From assembly GCA_010909165.1 (NCBI GenBank), contig MU008201.1, forward strand, positions 62,001 to 126,000: 64,000 nucleotides of DNA. The letters run 5' to 3'. Position numbers and translations under genes: made by a program. The stretch is from Anthoceros angustus. Its lineage: Eukaryota; Streptophyta; Anthocerotopsida; Anthocerotales; Anthocerotaceae. A model generated the notes under the pieces. That model searched no databases. It was given only the letters and a program-made list of their open reading frames with translations, and was not told the origin of the DNA. Below, one piece after another: positions 8,510 to 24,626 of the stretch (its first letter is position 1; each line of letters starts with the position of its first letter).

Positions 8510-11329
8510 GTGAACAGGCCAGTATGCCGTTGCAAGCTAAGATCCATGACTATCGGGTGTTGGGTTTGCGAAAGCAGGGGCTCTCGGGCTCAATTTCTGC
8601 TCCTGCGAATCATGGTTTCCGGGAGCGTTGCACTTAATTCATGCAGAGGGCGGCAGGAGCTGTTGAGGACCCAAGGATTTGGTGGGTTAACAGTTCTACT
8701 AGGACGACCTTGTTACATCAGCCTTGCAAGGAAAGCAGTCCCTCCAAGAGAATGTCTGGCTGTGAGTAATTCTGACTCTGGCAGGCCCGCAGGATACGAA
8801 TGGGGCGTGACTGCTGAGACAGTGAGCAAGCTTTGTCAGCAGGGGCAACTCACGGATGCCGTGGAGGCTCTGGAAATTCTGGTGCACACAGACGGCCAGG
8901 TTTCCCAGTCTCTCTTTTATGCTGTTCTGAAAGCTTGCGTGGTTAAGAAGGATCTTGTTCTGGGTCGCCGTGTTCATGCTCTCACCGTGAAAATGGGGTA
9001 TAAGTCGGACACGTTCCTGTGCAACCATATCCTGCGAATGTATTCTTCTCATGGGCGCTTGCAGGAAGCGATGGATGTGTTCACCGAGGTTGCTAAACCA
9101 GATGCCTTTATGTGGTCTTCAATTATTTCTGCCCATGTTGGGCAAGGAGAAGCTAAGCAGGCAATAGAACTGTACCATCAGATGGTCAGGTCAGGCGTGA
9201 AGCCAGATTGCCATGTGTTTGTAGCTGCTCTCCAGGCTTGCGCGAAGGGAGCAGACTTGGAAACTGGGCAGCAGGTGCATGCTGATATGTTGGCTAGTAG
9301 GGTTGAGCCTGATTTGTTTGTTTGCAATAGCTTGGTGGACATGTATGCAAAGTGTGGCAGCATGAAAGAAGCTCGAAGAATGTTTGACGGACTTTGTCAG
9401 AAAGATGTCGTGACGTGGAATGCTCTGATCACAGGATATGCCCAGCAGGGCATGAGTCAGGACGCCCTTGATCTGTACAGTGCTATGTCCAAAGAAGGCA
9501 ACGCTGCACCCAATTCTGTGACGTTTGTGTGCCTCCTGCAGGCATGTGCAAGTCTGGGTACATCTGCTTTGGAGAAGGGGAAGCAGCTTCATGCACAGAT
9601 TGAAGCGCAAGGACGTGCAGTTGATGTGATCGTTGGCAACAACTTGGTAAACATGTACACAAAGTGTGGCAGCCTACAGGACGCTTGGAGCGTGTTCCAA
9701 GCACTTCGTCAGAAAGATGTGGTCACCTGGACTGCTCTGATAGCAGGATATTCCCGGCATGGCATGGGTTATGAAGCCCTTCATCTATACAGTACTATGC
9801 AGCAACAAGGCATTGCTGCACCAGATGTTGTGACATTTGTGTGCCTCCTGCAGGCATGTGCAAGTGTGGGTGTCTTTGCTTTGGAGGAGGGGAAGCAGCT
9901 CCATGCGCAGATTCGAGAAGTAGGACTGGACGCTGATGTGACCGTGTGTAACAATTTGATAAACATGTACGCAAAGTGTGGCAGCCTGCACCATGCTCAG
10001 AGTGTGTTTGACGGACTTAGTGAAAAAGACGTGGTCACATGGACAGCTCTAATAGCAGGATACTCCCAGGAGGGCTTGAGTCAGGAAGCCCTTCGTCTTT
10101 ACAGGGCTATGCAAGAAGAAGGTGTCACTACACCCAATTCGGTGACATTCATTTGCCTCCTGCAGGCATGTGCAATTGTGGGGCCCCTGGCTTTGGAGAC
10201 AGGAAAGCAGTTGCATGCACAGGTTAGAGAACGGGCACTTCATGGCGACGATGTCATGGCCTCTAGCCTTGTAAAGATGTATGCAAGGTGTGGCAGCTTA
10301 CAGGATGCTCAGAGTGTGTTTGACGGCATTCATGAAAGAGATATCACTATGTGGAATGCCATGATTGCCGGATATTCCCAACAGGGCATGGGTCAGGAAG
10401 CCCTTTGTCTTTACAGGGCTATGGAACAACAAGGCATTACTGCACCCAACGCTGTAACATTCATTTGCCTCCTGCAAGCATGTGCGAGTGTGGCAGCTTT
10501 GCACGTCGGGAGACAGCTTCATGCCCAGATCAAAGAACTGGGGTTTGAAGCTGATGTGGTCGTAGCCACTAGTTTGATGAACATGTACTCAAAGTCAGGG
10601 AGCATGGGTGATGCACAGCAGGTATTTGATGCCTTGCCAGAACGAGACGAGGTTGCCTGGAATGCACTGATTGCAGGATATGCCCGACAAGGAGACAGTG
10701 ACGTGGTCTTAAACTTGGTTCAGAGAATGACACAGGATGGCTCGCATCCAAACGCCGTCACATTCCTCAGTGTCTTGGCAGTATGCAGTCATGCAGGTCT
10801 GGTGAGCAAGGGGCAAGAGTACTTTAATGCCATGAGCAGAGACTATGGTATAACTCCCACAGCAGAGCACTACTCGTGCATGGTAGATCTCCTGGGTCGG
10901 GCAGGCCAACTTGACGACGCACTGGCTTTGGTAAGGGCGATGCCTGTACAGCCTCATGACGCAGTTTGGCACGCTCTGTTGGGTGCTTGTCAGAAGTGGA
11001 GCAACGTGGTGGTGGGACGGCATGCTTTTGATGAAGCTGTGAAGCTGGATGAGAGAGATCCGTCGGCCTATGTGTCGATGTTGAACATATATACCGGTGC
11101 CCAGATGTGGGAGGAGGCAGAGGAGATGCAGCTGAGGAGAACTTCCATCGGAGCATGGAAGCAGCCAGGCCAGAGCTGGTGGACAGACATGGATGGAGTG
11201 GTGCATACTTTTGTGGTAGGGGATACAAAGCACGCCGAGAGCGAAGAAATATACGGGAGGTTGCAACAGCTCCTTCCCAAAGTGGAGAAGGAAGGATATC
11301 ATAGGCCAGACTGGTCCAGCTGCGAGTAG
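8510..11329 (+). CDS. PLS-class pentatricopeptide repeat protein (E+ type)
   Basis: An intronless 939-codon frame. After a basic N-terminal region it carries six P-L-S triads, one more than its divergent partner, then E1/E2 and PG-box motifs (QPGQSWWTDMDG) and an E+ segment with IYGRLQQLL, ending EGYHRPDWSSCE just where a DYW domain would begin. It probably acts in mitochondria or plastids as a site-specific RNA binding factor, most likely in editing. Several triads are highly similar at DNA level (recurring GTGCCTCCTGCAGGCATGTG blocks), pointing to recent repeat homogenisation. The start at 8510 lies 23 bp from the other gene's start, so the promoter is either shared or inside one open frame; internal Met codons at residues 13 and 35 are alternatives. 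Confidence 0.9.
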   Translation: MNRPVCRCKLRSMTIGCWVCESRGSRAQFLLLRIMVSGSVALNSCRGRQELLRTQGFGGLTVLLGRPCYISLARKAVPPRECLAVSNSDSGRPAGYEWGVTAETVSKLCQQGQLTDAVEALEILVHTDGQVSQSLFYAVLKACVVKKDLVLGRRVHALTVKMGYKSDTFLCNHILRMYSSHGRLQEAMDVFTEVAKPDAFMWSSIISAHVGQGEAKQAIELYHQMVRSGVKPDCHVFVAALQACAKGADLETGQQVHADMLASRVEPDLFVCNSLVDMYAKCGSMKEARRMFDGLCQKDVVTWNALITGYAQQGMSQDALDLYSAMSKEGNAAPNSVTFVCLLQACASLGTSALEKGKQLHAQIEAQGRAVDVIVGNNLVNMYTKCGSLQDAWSVFQALRQKDVVTWTALIAGYSRHGMGYEALHLYSTMQQQGIAAPDVVTFVCLLQACASVGVFALEEGKQLHAQIREVGLDADVTVCNNLINMYAKCGSLHHAQSVFDGLSEKDVVTWTALIAGYSQEGLSQEALRLYRAMQEEGVTTPNSVTFICLLQACAIVGPLALETGKQLHAQVRERALHGDDVMASSLVKMYARCGSLQDAQSVFDGIHERDITMWNAMIAGYSQQGMGQEALCLYRAMEQQGITAPNAVTFICLLQACASVAALHVGRQLHAQIKELGFEADVVVATSLMNMYSKSGSMGDAQQVFDALPERDEVAWNALIAGYARQGDSDVVLNLVQRMTQDGSHPNAVTFLSVLAVCSHAGLVSKGQEYFNAMSRDYGITPTAEHYSCMVDLLGRAGQLDDALALVRAMPVQPHDAVWHALLGACQKWSNVVVGRHAFDEAVKLDERDPSAYVSMLNIYTGAQMWEEAEEMQLRRTSIGAWKQPGQSWWTDMDGVVHTFVVGDTKHAESEEIYGRLQQLLPKVEKEGYHRPDWSSCE

Positions 11330-12220
11330 CCGAATCTATTTCACCAAAGTATACGGTATGGACTCACTTTGAGCATCCTCAAATGGCTCTTCAAACTTCA
11401 ATTCTCTGGAGATTTAATGCTCGGACTCTTATTTTTTCTTCTCACCTCTGCACCATCCAGGCGGCAAAGATACTTGACAACGGCATCACTTGAAAGCTGG
11501 ATCCAGGTAGCCTTCTGGCCGACGCGCCTGTTCTTCCTCCCGATCCAGGTTAGGCTAAGTGCAAATGCGCTATAAATCTTCGAAAGCATGAACACCCCTC
11601 AGCAATCTTCTACCTTGATGCACACCACAGGATCGTTCAGACGGCTCCTGCAGCCAGGATACATACCTTCAGCCTGAACCCAGCTGCCCTTGCCAATTCT
11701 CAAATCCGCTTCCTCTGCATCAGCTGGGCCTTGTTGTTTGCACCAAAGTACGAAAGAACTTGCAAACCCCCCAGCCTCAGCGTCACTCCTCTAGATAAAT
11801 GGTGGCCTGCCTCAACTCTGCGAGTGACGACGACGAGAAGCGAGAAAATGCCGACGTTTTGCTCAGCGCTCGCTTGTGCCGATTTCACCCGGCCTTGAAG
11901 CCTCGGGGCGCGCCAGGGTAACTGTTAAGTGACCAGTTAGAGACTGGTTAAACCAAAGGTGAAAGGGAGTGACTAGGAGGTCCTGTGCAACACGTTGATC
12001 TTGTGTGCAGGGGAGCTTAGATCTCATCGTTGCGGGCACAGAGCTGGTGATTGAAGGATCGATCTGCCGCTGCAGCGTCTTGTACTGTTCGAAGGTTCTC
12101 AGCAGGGTAGAATGGGCTCAGGGCGGGCGAAGCTTTGAGGACGCCTGGTGGGGAGCGAGCCGTTGTTTGCGAGTGGGCAGGGTTAGCAGTTGCGAGGTCA
12201 CCCGTCCCAGCTTGGCTAGG
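11330..12220. other. Intergenic region upstream of the membrane-protein gene
   Basis: No gene recognised. The stretch ends with a possible 5'-UTR acceptor (TTGTGTGCAG, ending near 12010) and an open leader in frame with the gene at 12221. That leader is longer than expected for the family, so I place the start at 12221. Confidence 0.4.
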
Positions 12221-12452
12221 ATGGCAGCATTTACAGGAAGAGATTTCTCCACCATGGGCGGGATTGCCACGGTCTCCGTGCTGCACTCCTTCATTCCTAC
12301 CCACTGGCTACCATTTTCTATCGTTGGACGTGCACAGAAGTGGTCGATCTCGCAAACTCTGCTTGTCAGTAAGTCTCTAGCTTCTGTGGGAAAGATGGTG
12401 ATGCTAGGGCTGCTGTGCCCTAGGATGCGGAAGGCTGTTTTGCTGCCCGTGT

Positions 12453-12489
<37 letters not shown>

Positions 12490-13244
12490 CGAATTGATGC
12501 CTTCATTTTGGTTGTGCAGCTGAGAGTCGTCTTTTCCTGGATCCAGCTTGCTTTGGAGCGGTGTGTCATGTGGGTTTCTAGGTTTTTTGAGGATTGATCC
12601 CTTGATATCTTCATCTTTCTTGTGCCCTTTATTGTTGCTGACAAGTTTTGGTGCTTTCCCTCACCCCAGCTGCCTTCGGAGCGGTGTGCCATGTGCTATC
12701 GACATCCTTGCTGGGTCTGACAGCAATTACTATGGCCAATACTATTGCTGGTGAAGAAAAGGTTCATGCACTTGCGTCCGGTCTGCTCGTATTTCTGGGA
12801 GTCAGTTACATCTTGCTTTTCATTTTTGGAAAAGGAGGGCATGGTCATGCCCACAATCACTCCATGGAGAAAATGGCCGTGGCCGGACTTATTCTCGTGC
12901 CGACACTGTCCCCATGTGCCACAACTTTGCCTGTGTTTCTGGCTGTTGGCAATGCATCACATGGAGTTCTGCTTCTAGCAATAGCGGTTCTCCTGATCAG
13001 CACCCTTTCAGTGATGCTCACATTGGTTGCCCTATCCTTTTATGGAGCAGCTCAGCTTAAATTTCATTGGATCGAGAGGTATGACAAGGCTCTTGTGGGA
13101 AGTGTGCTTGTCTTAGTCGGGATACTCACATTCTTGTTCCACGACCATGATCATGAAGGAGAGGTAGGTGGTCATGCTCATGCTCACGAAGCTGCAGAGG
13201 CTGCTGTGGACCTGGTGCAGCGCAAGCTGCTTGGATTCAGCTGA
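12221..13244 (+). CDS. Conserved plant polytopic membrane protein with His-rich loops (UreH/NiCoT-like)
   Basis: Two exons, 12221-12368 and 12670-13244, give a 240-residue protein. The split codon A|CT restores the conserved LLVTAFGAV junction. Exon 1 carries HSFIPTHWLPFSIVGRAQKW, reminiscent of the metal-binding helix of nickel/cobalt permeases and UreH-type proteins. Exon 2 has about five hydrophobic helices, a GHGHAHNH loop, an LSPCATTLP motif, and a C-terminal HDHDHEGE...HAHAH tail. A role in transition-metal handling is inferred from the His clusters and the HxxxTHW motif. The family is known to me as conserved but functionally uncharacterised in plants. A longer start at 12005 is open in frame but unlikely. 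Confidence 0.75.
12455..12488. repeat. (TG)17 microsatellite in intron
   Basis: Seventeen uninterrupted TG dinucleotides lie in the only coding-region intron of the membrane-protein gene. It is likely length-polymorphic. Confidence 0.95.
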
Positions 13245-13886
13245 AACTTTCTTGAAACCAAACCTCCGTTCGGCCACCCCTGCACTGCTGCTGTGGGACA
13301 ATCCTGGTTTTGCTTTCCAGAATGGAGCTCATCATTAGGAGCGTCCCCCAAAAAAAGGGTTCTTCCAAGACTGTCGTCAGCTTATGCAGGTACCTTTATG
13401 TGCTGACCTCCGAAAACGTAGGTGTTCTTCGGCTCTTGTTCATGGAGCTTTTCACTTGATCCGGACTCCCTTGAACTCCAGAACTCTTCACATCTGTGCT
13501 GCAGCTAGCTCATGTTTGAGAATTGACTACGGAAAGTGGACGGTGGGGTATGCATCAGCCAAACAAGCTCCTCCCCTGCAACACATCAGTCAAACAAGCT
13601 CCTCCACTGCAAGCTCATGCCCAGTCATTTCAGAGTAATGTCCGAGGTTCATGTATATGATCTGAGGAACTTTGAAGAAATGCGTGATTTGATAGACACA
13701 GAAAATGACTATGTTACCAACAGGAATAATTGGTGTAGCTGTGCTGTATTTTCTGGGCACACATGATTCACGTTGAAGCCTTTTGCCTACTGATAGTGGG
13801 CATTTGTATTCAGTCAGTTGCTGCTTCCTTGCCGGGCACTTCGTGTCCGTTGTCTCGTGAAGATCGAGGCAGGATCCAGTGCTGAC

Positions 13887-14226
13887 CTACTTCGGGGGGA
13901 CGCAGAAGCCACTGTACACCAAGTGGTTGACGTTGTCAACCTCGGTACGCACGGATGAGCAATGAGGCTCAGTATACATACATATAATATACCTCTCCTT
14001 GGAGCAGGAGCCACAGGTACCACTTGGTCCTCGGGTAGCGCAGCCCCTTCGAGTGTCCACTCTCCTTCACTTCGAAGCCATATAAACCTGAAAAGCTGCC
14101 AACAGTCCGCGTGATGGGAAATCATTCGCTATGTACAGATGTGCCTGCTGTATTGCAGGCATATTCAATCCTATGCCGCTTGTCAGTTATGATGTCCATC
14201 AGCTCTCGCTTGTGCCAGACACGAAG
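13887..14226 (-). pseudogene. Unrecognised minus-strand gene fragment with very short putative introns
   Basis: Three minus-strand blocks read as protein and splice in phase: 14145-14226 (LRVWHKRELMDIITDK...), 13993-14087 (LYGFEVKESGHSKGLRYP...) and 13887-13940, which ends VDNVNHLVYSGFCVPPK and a TAG. A fourth block ending GLFRE at 14275 may precede them. The implied introns are only 48-57 bp, and one would need a GC donor, unlike other genes here. The model may be wrong, or this is a decayed gene. I cannot name a family. Confidence 0.25.
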
Positions 14227-14379
14227 CTCCAGGCGTGCCCACATACATATGTATGTATATACTGTACCTATTACCTCACGAAAGAGCCCCGCAGGAGCAG
14301 GAACGGAGTCTTCCTTCCCATACAGAAATTCGTGCCCGTTGTTCCTCACCATATGTTGTCGGATTTTGTACACATTTTT

Positions 14380-15183
14380 GGATGGAAGGGATTGCTTTCA
14401 GCTGCCACAAGAGAGCTCTCAGCTGCTGCAAGAGTGCTTTCAGCGAGGAAAGTATTTCCGGTGAATGACATGTGCGCTCCAGCACTGACACAGGTACATA
14501 TTCATGATTCATGAACCTGAGAATCTGACTTGTTCTCCCTGCCTTCATGGGTCATTCCATCACACTTGTCATGCGAAGGCTCTACACCTTCCATATTCTC
14601 CCAGAGTCCCCCACATGTAAGAGTGGCACGTGGGACGGGCATCAAAAGCTGGGCCACGAAGTTCGGAGCGTGCCGGCCGCCACTGCGCATTTCCTGCCTG
14701 TGGCGCAACACAGTCCGTGACTGTGGACTGGAGTCCTGGACACCCCGTGACTTCGGTCCTTGATTCCTCCAGCTTGCAGAATGTAGGCTTTCCCTTCCGG
14801 CGTCGGCACATACAACAGGCAGCTAACTGCTGACTGCAGCCAACTGTCGTGTCGTTGTGCTAAAAGTTGGGAAATCCGTATCCTGTCACAATTTGTCCAA
14901 CCCGGTCCAGGACATGCAGGCATGCAGACATGCAAGAAAGAGTTCTATGAGGAACTCTCCCAAGTCACGCGTTTGTTGGGCCGCTTGACTGCCGGGATGG
15001 CGTGTTATCCCAATACTGAAGCTTCTCAAAATGAGCTGGAAAATTTTATTTTACTTCTTCATTTCAAAGTTTAATATTATCAAACCTAGTGAAATCAGAA
15101 AGGGTTTAGCCTTTGAATATACTTATCAGAATTGAGTGGCCAGGGACTTACATCTAACATTGATTGGGGTGAGATAGGTTAAG
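14380..15183. other. No recognisable gene
   Basis: Several overlapping short open frames on both strands, none resembling a known family. The sequence may belong to the fragment at 13887-14226 or be ordinary intergenic DNA. Confidence 0.3.
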
Positions 15184-15300
15184 GAAAAAGAAGGCTTTAT
15201 TATAAAAAAGAAATGGGAAAAACCCATCCACCAAAAAACAAAGGGGAAAAAACCCAGCGAAGGGCACCATGCCACGGGGACTAGCCCCCATGATCACGCA
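15184..15300 (-). mobile_element. Retroelement 3' tail, minus orientation
   Basis: On the minus strand this reads GCTGGG, T-rich tract, GGTGGATGGG, TTTT, CCCAT, T-rich tract, ATAATAAAG. The same order of blocks occurs at 40598-40678 and, in diverged form, at the 3' end of the LINE near 37500 and 38710. It is therefore the 3' tail of a 5'-truncated retroelement of a related family. The 5' limit is unclear. Confidence 0.55.
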
Positions 15301-17105
15301 TTTCAAAACGCCCGAAGAACTTTGTGGTCAGGGATGTGAAAAGGCCTACTTACCACCGGTGTCGAACAAGCTACATCTCCCGCGCCCTCGCTATCTTGTA
15401 TATATTTGTATATAGTGCATTAGCCAGCACCCTCTGTAGAGAGATGGGTTAAGCACATGTAGAGGGAAAGAGAATGGAGAATGTAATAAATATTTAAGTA
15501 CATAGGTGACACTTTTTCATACGGAGAAAGAGGAGAGACGTGGTAGCCATATGTTGCTTTTCCCAATAATTGCCTTTGAACATGTGACACTTTCATATTA
15601 CATGTCTCTTTTCCTTGCCAAAAGTGTAATATTGAAGTGTTACAAAAGTTCGGAGCATGCGTGTCAGGTCTCTCTCCCATGTCAAAAGTTATTTAAAAAA
15701 ATTTTGAACCACAACAAAAATTATAACCGAAAAAACATAACAGCATGGAGGAGCCTGTACGGTATGGGCGGAACGAGATGGCTTTTGGCGTCGTCTTCAA
15801 GCGGTCCTACAAGCAGCCTAACCGAGGGAATCTCCTAGGCGGTTCCGGTTCTGTGGAGACCGGAATCGACGGTGAGCCGGTGAGAGTTGTGGGCCATGCA
15901 CGGGCCAAGGTCATTAAAACATACAAAGACCGCCAAAGTAGGAGATGTAATGGAATTAAAATCTTTTACAATAACTTCACATTTAATTATTACAATAATT
16001 ATATTTATCTGTGAAAATGGTAAGAGCAATGGAAGACATACGGGAAGAAGTCCTTTCACTCCTCATCTGGTGGTCACCTTGGCCTTGTGGGCTGTGAGAC
16101 CATCACCGAGCAGCCACAAAGAGTGAAAAGTTTGGTAGCTCACATCCGAGTACCTGGTCGCTAACGACCAGCTCCAAACATAGCTTGGTTGAGAGCATTC
16201 AAACGCAGTTGTGTAGTTGCCTGCGAGCAGGTCACTGAGGTCAGTACCCATGCTGGCTATTTTCTGGCCGTTGCAGGGGCATCCATGGAGCCTGCAGGAG
16301 AGAGAGAGGGCGGTGCTGCTGCTATAAATGGTGGTTACGACACGGTGGTGCGCTTGGCAGGTCTGATCGCTTTGCTGCAGCCGCTGCAGCCGCTGCAGCC
16401 GCGGCCTGCATCCGCGGCTGCGTGATGATCAAATCTGCCCACATTTTCCGCGTCTTGTGCGCTCACGTTTGGCCTTTTCCGTTTCCCCGTTTCCCGAGGT
16501 AGGCACTTTGCGGCTCGGGGTCGGAGTCGGGGTCGGGGGTATTCCGCTCGACAGTTTTATCACCCGGCCCGTCCGCCGCCTCGCTTGTTCCTTCGCTCGC
16601 ACTGGGATCGAATCCGAGCTTGTGCCTATTCTGGCTTTGATCACTTGTACATTTGTGGGCTGTGGAGCGGGCTGGGCAGTCAGCCATGTTGTAGCGGTAT
16701 CTCCCATGGCTGCGGCCCGAGTCAACGCCGGCCCACTTGCAGATACGGATTCCGCTGCTCGGATTTGAGGTGAGATGCTGAGAGACGTTGCATGGTAGGC
16801 ATGGATGGTCATTCCTTGTCCTGTCATGCTTCCGAATGTAGAGCAGGTTTTGCTGGGCAGGGATTGAGTGTTGTTTTTCGCCCTGAAAGATCCACCAGCC
16901 TAGTTGCAGAGTTGCAGAAGGGGAGAGTGTGTGTCGAGAATGAGAAGGTTTTCGGTTGTGGGTCGTGGTGGGTTTTTTCCTCTGAAGTTCTAGTGCTTAG
17001 TTCTGTGCTGCTCGGTGTATGTGGCAGCTGGGAGTTCTGGGCCGTCCAGCCAGATGGTGCCAGTGCGGATTCCGGGTTGAGTGAGATCTGCAAGAGCTCG
17101 GCGCA
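15301..17105. other. Intergenic region and 5' flank of the ABCC gene
   Basis: No gene recognised. It holds a three-unit CTGCAGCCG repeat (about 16376-16405) and a short run of GGGTCG-type hexamers (about 16510-16540). Sequence from roughly 16400 onward is GC-rich and probably promoter or 5'-UTR of the ABCC gene. Confidence 0.4.
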
Positions 17106-22901
<5,796 letters not shown>

Positions 22902-24626
22902 TGCCAATGGTCAAGAAATTTTGACAAGCAGCCAGCACCATGACGACAGGATGCACTCCTTCATATTTCATGAATGGACGAACTTGGAACACTCCCGGTG
23001 GCCAAGACCTTGAGAGCTTTGTGTCTGGAACAACATTTTTTCTCCAGCAGTCTAACAGCCCTCAAGTGCATATTCAAGAAGACAGCAGTCCAGATAACTG
23101 TGTTGTAAGATGAAACCTGTTCAGATCACACCAAAGAATGTAATTTCACAGCGCAAAGACACATTGGTATTGAGAGACCCCATGTCAGCGGTGAAAATCA
23201 ATGATTTTAGGGGCTAATCAGAGAACAATCTCCATTATTTTCGACTCTAGACAAAGACCAGCCTGACCTCGGAAACAAGGTAGTATTGCCTATCTCTATG
23301 ACGAACGCAGGGTGGAAAGCTACGCCTCTACCACGTAAATTTCGACAGCATGCAGCAGCTCCAAAACATAAAATTTCGTAGATACGGGAAGCATTGCAGC
23401 TCAGATACTCTGGTGGGTCGTGAGGATGAGGAAGACTGTAAATGCTCCATGGATCCGTCTTAAGAGTTAGTTCTCGATGTCAGTTTTTTTGGTGGCTAGT
23501 AGAGATGGCCTGCCCCAGGCGGCAAAACATGTCGGTTGAAGCGTTCTCTTTTCCACTCCGTTGTAATAATCAGTAGACGAGCTGTCAGCGGAGGTCTCTG
23601 AGGAGTGGTCCGGAAGGCTACAATCACAAGCGCAGAAAGGGATTCCATCCAAAGCTTGGAGGGAACAGGCCTAGCTAGTCACCGCCCTTATCTGGCATCT
23701 TTCGCTGGTCATCTGACCATGGCAGAGTTCGCTTTGTTCTCCTGAGGCATTGGACAAGGATCCAGAATTGAGGGTATAAGAGGTTCTTCCCCGCGCTGTA
23801 CCTCAGAAGGTATCTTATGTCCAACACATGATGTTAAGCGAATTTTGCATCTGCGCCATGGGATCCGAGATGGACAGCCCGCGCCTTGTGGAAGCCATCC
23901 CCTGCGACTGCGTGCCAGTGGTTATAGCAGACAACTTTTGGCTTCAATTAGATTATGGTCTTTTGCCTTACCCATCACGGGGGATGAGAAGGGCACTCCC
24001 AACCTCAAGGACCTGCTGAAAATCACGGACAAGCAGTGTAGGAGTCCACAATGCCGGCTCCGGCATGTCAGGCAACACTTCCTGTTCAGAAAAGCAATTT
24101 GCAAAAAGAAACTGTCCTGATTATACCAATGAAATCAGATTACAGCGCCGACGAGGAAAGGCAGTATTGAAAGACCCTACGTTGGAGACAAAAGTCTATG
24201 ATTCCAGGAGCACATCAGAGAGAAATCTCCATTATATACAACTCCAGACAGAGACCAGCCTGACCTCGCAAAACAATGTAATATTGCCTGTCTGTCTCTC
24301 TGACGAGCGCAGGGTGGCAACCTACGCTTCTACCATATGCTGAACTTTGATAGCATGCAGCAGCTCCCAAACGTAGAATTTCGCAAATACGGAAAGCACG
24401 GCTTGCGCAGTACTAACAGCTCTGACGGGCTGGCTATCCTCCACTCGGGGAAAAGGTTAGTACTAATGTCAACGATGAGACAGGTGACTCAAGATGAAAG
24501 CGCAAAACACTGGCGGAGAACTATCCTGTCTGCACCAGCTGCCTTCCTCCGATCACACCAGAACTCGAAATACCTGTATTAAAATTAGGGTGGGAGCAGA
24601 TCCATGAACTTGCCAAATAAGATTTT
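22902..24626. repeat. Gene-free stretch with a direct segmental duplication of about 270 bp
   Basis: 23149-23416 and 24143-24416 are diverged direct copies sharing blocks such as GACCAGCCTGACCTCG, CGCAGGGTGG and GCATGCAGCAGCTCC. They sit between the 3' ends of the convergent ABCC and lipase genes. No conserved open frame is shared, so the unit is probably non-coding, possibly an old transposon end or duplicated 3' flank. Nothing else is recognised here. Confidence 0.65.

Noticed and set aside
16600-16630. GGGATCGAATCC resembling a tRNA T-arm
   Set aside because: No matching acceptor, D-arm or anticodon arm could be folded around it.
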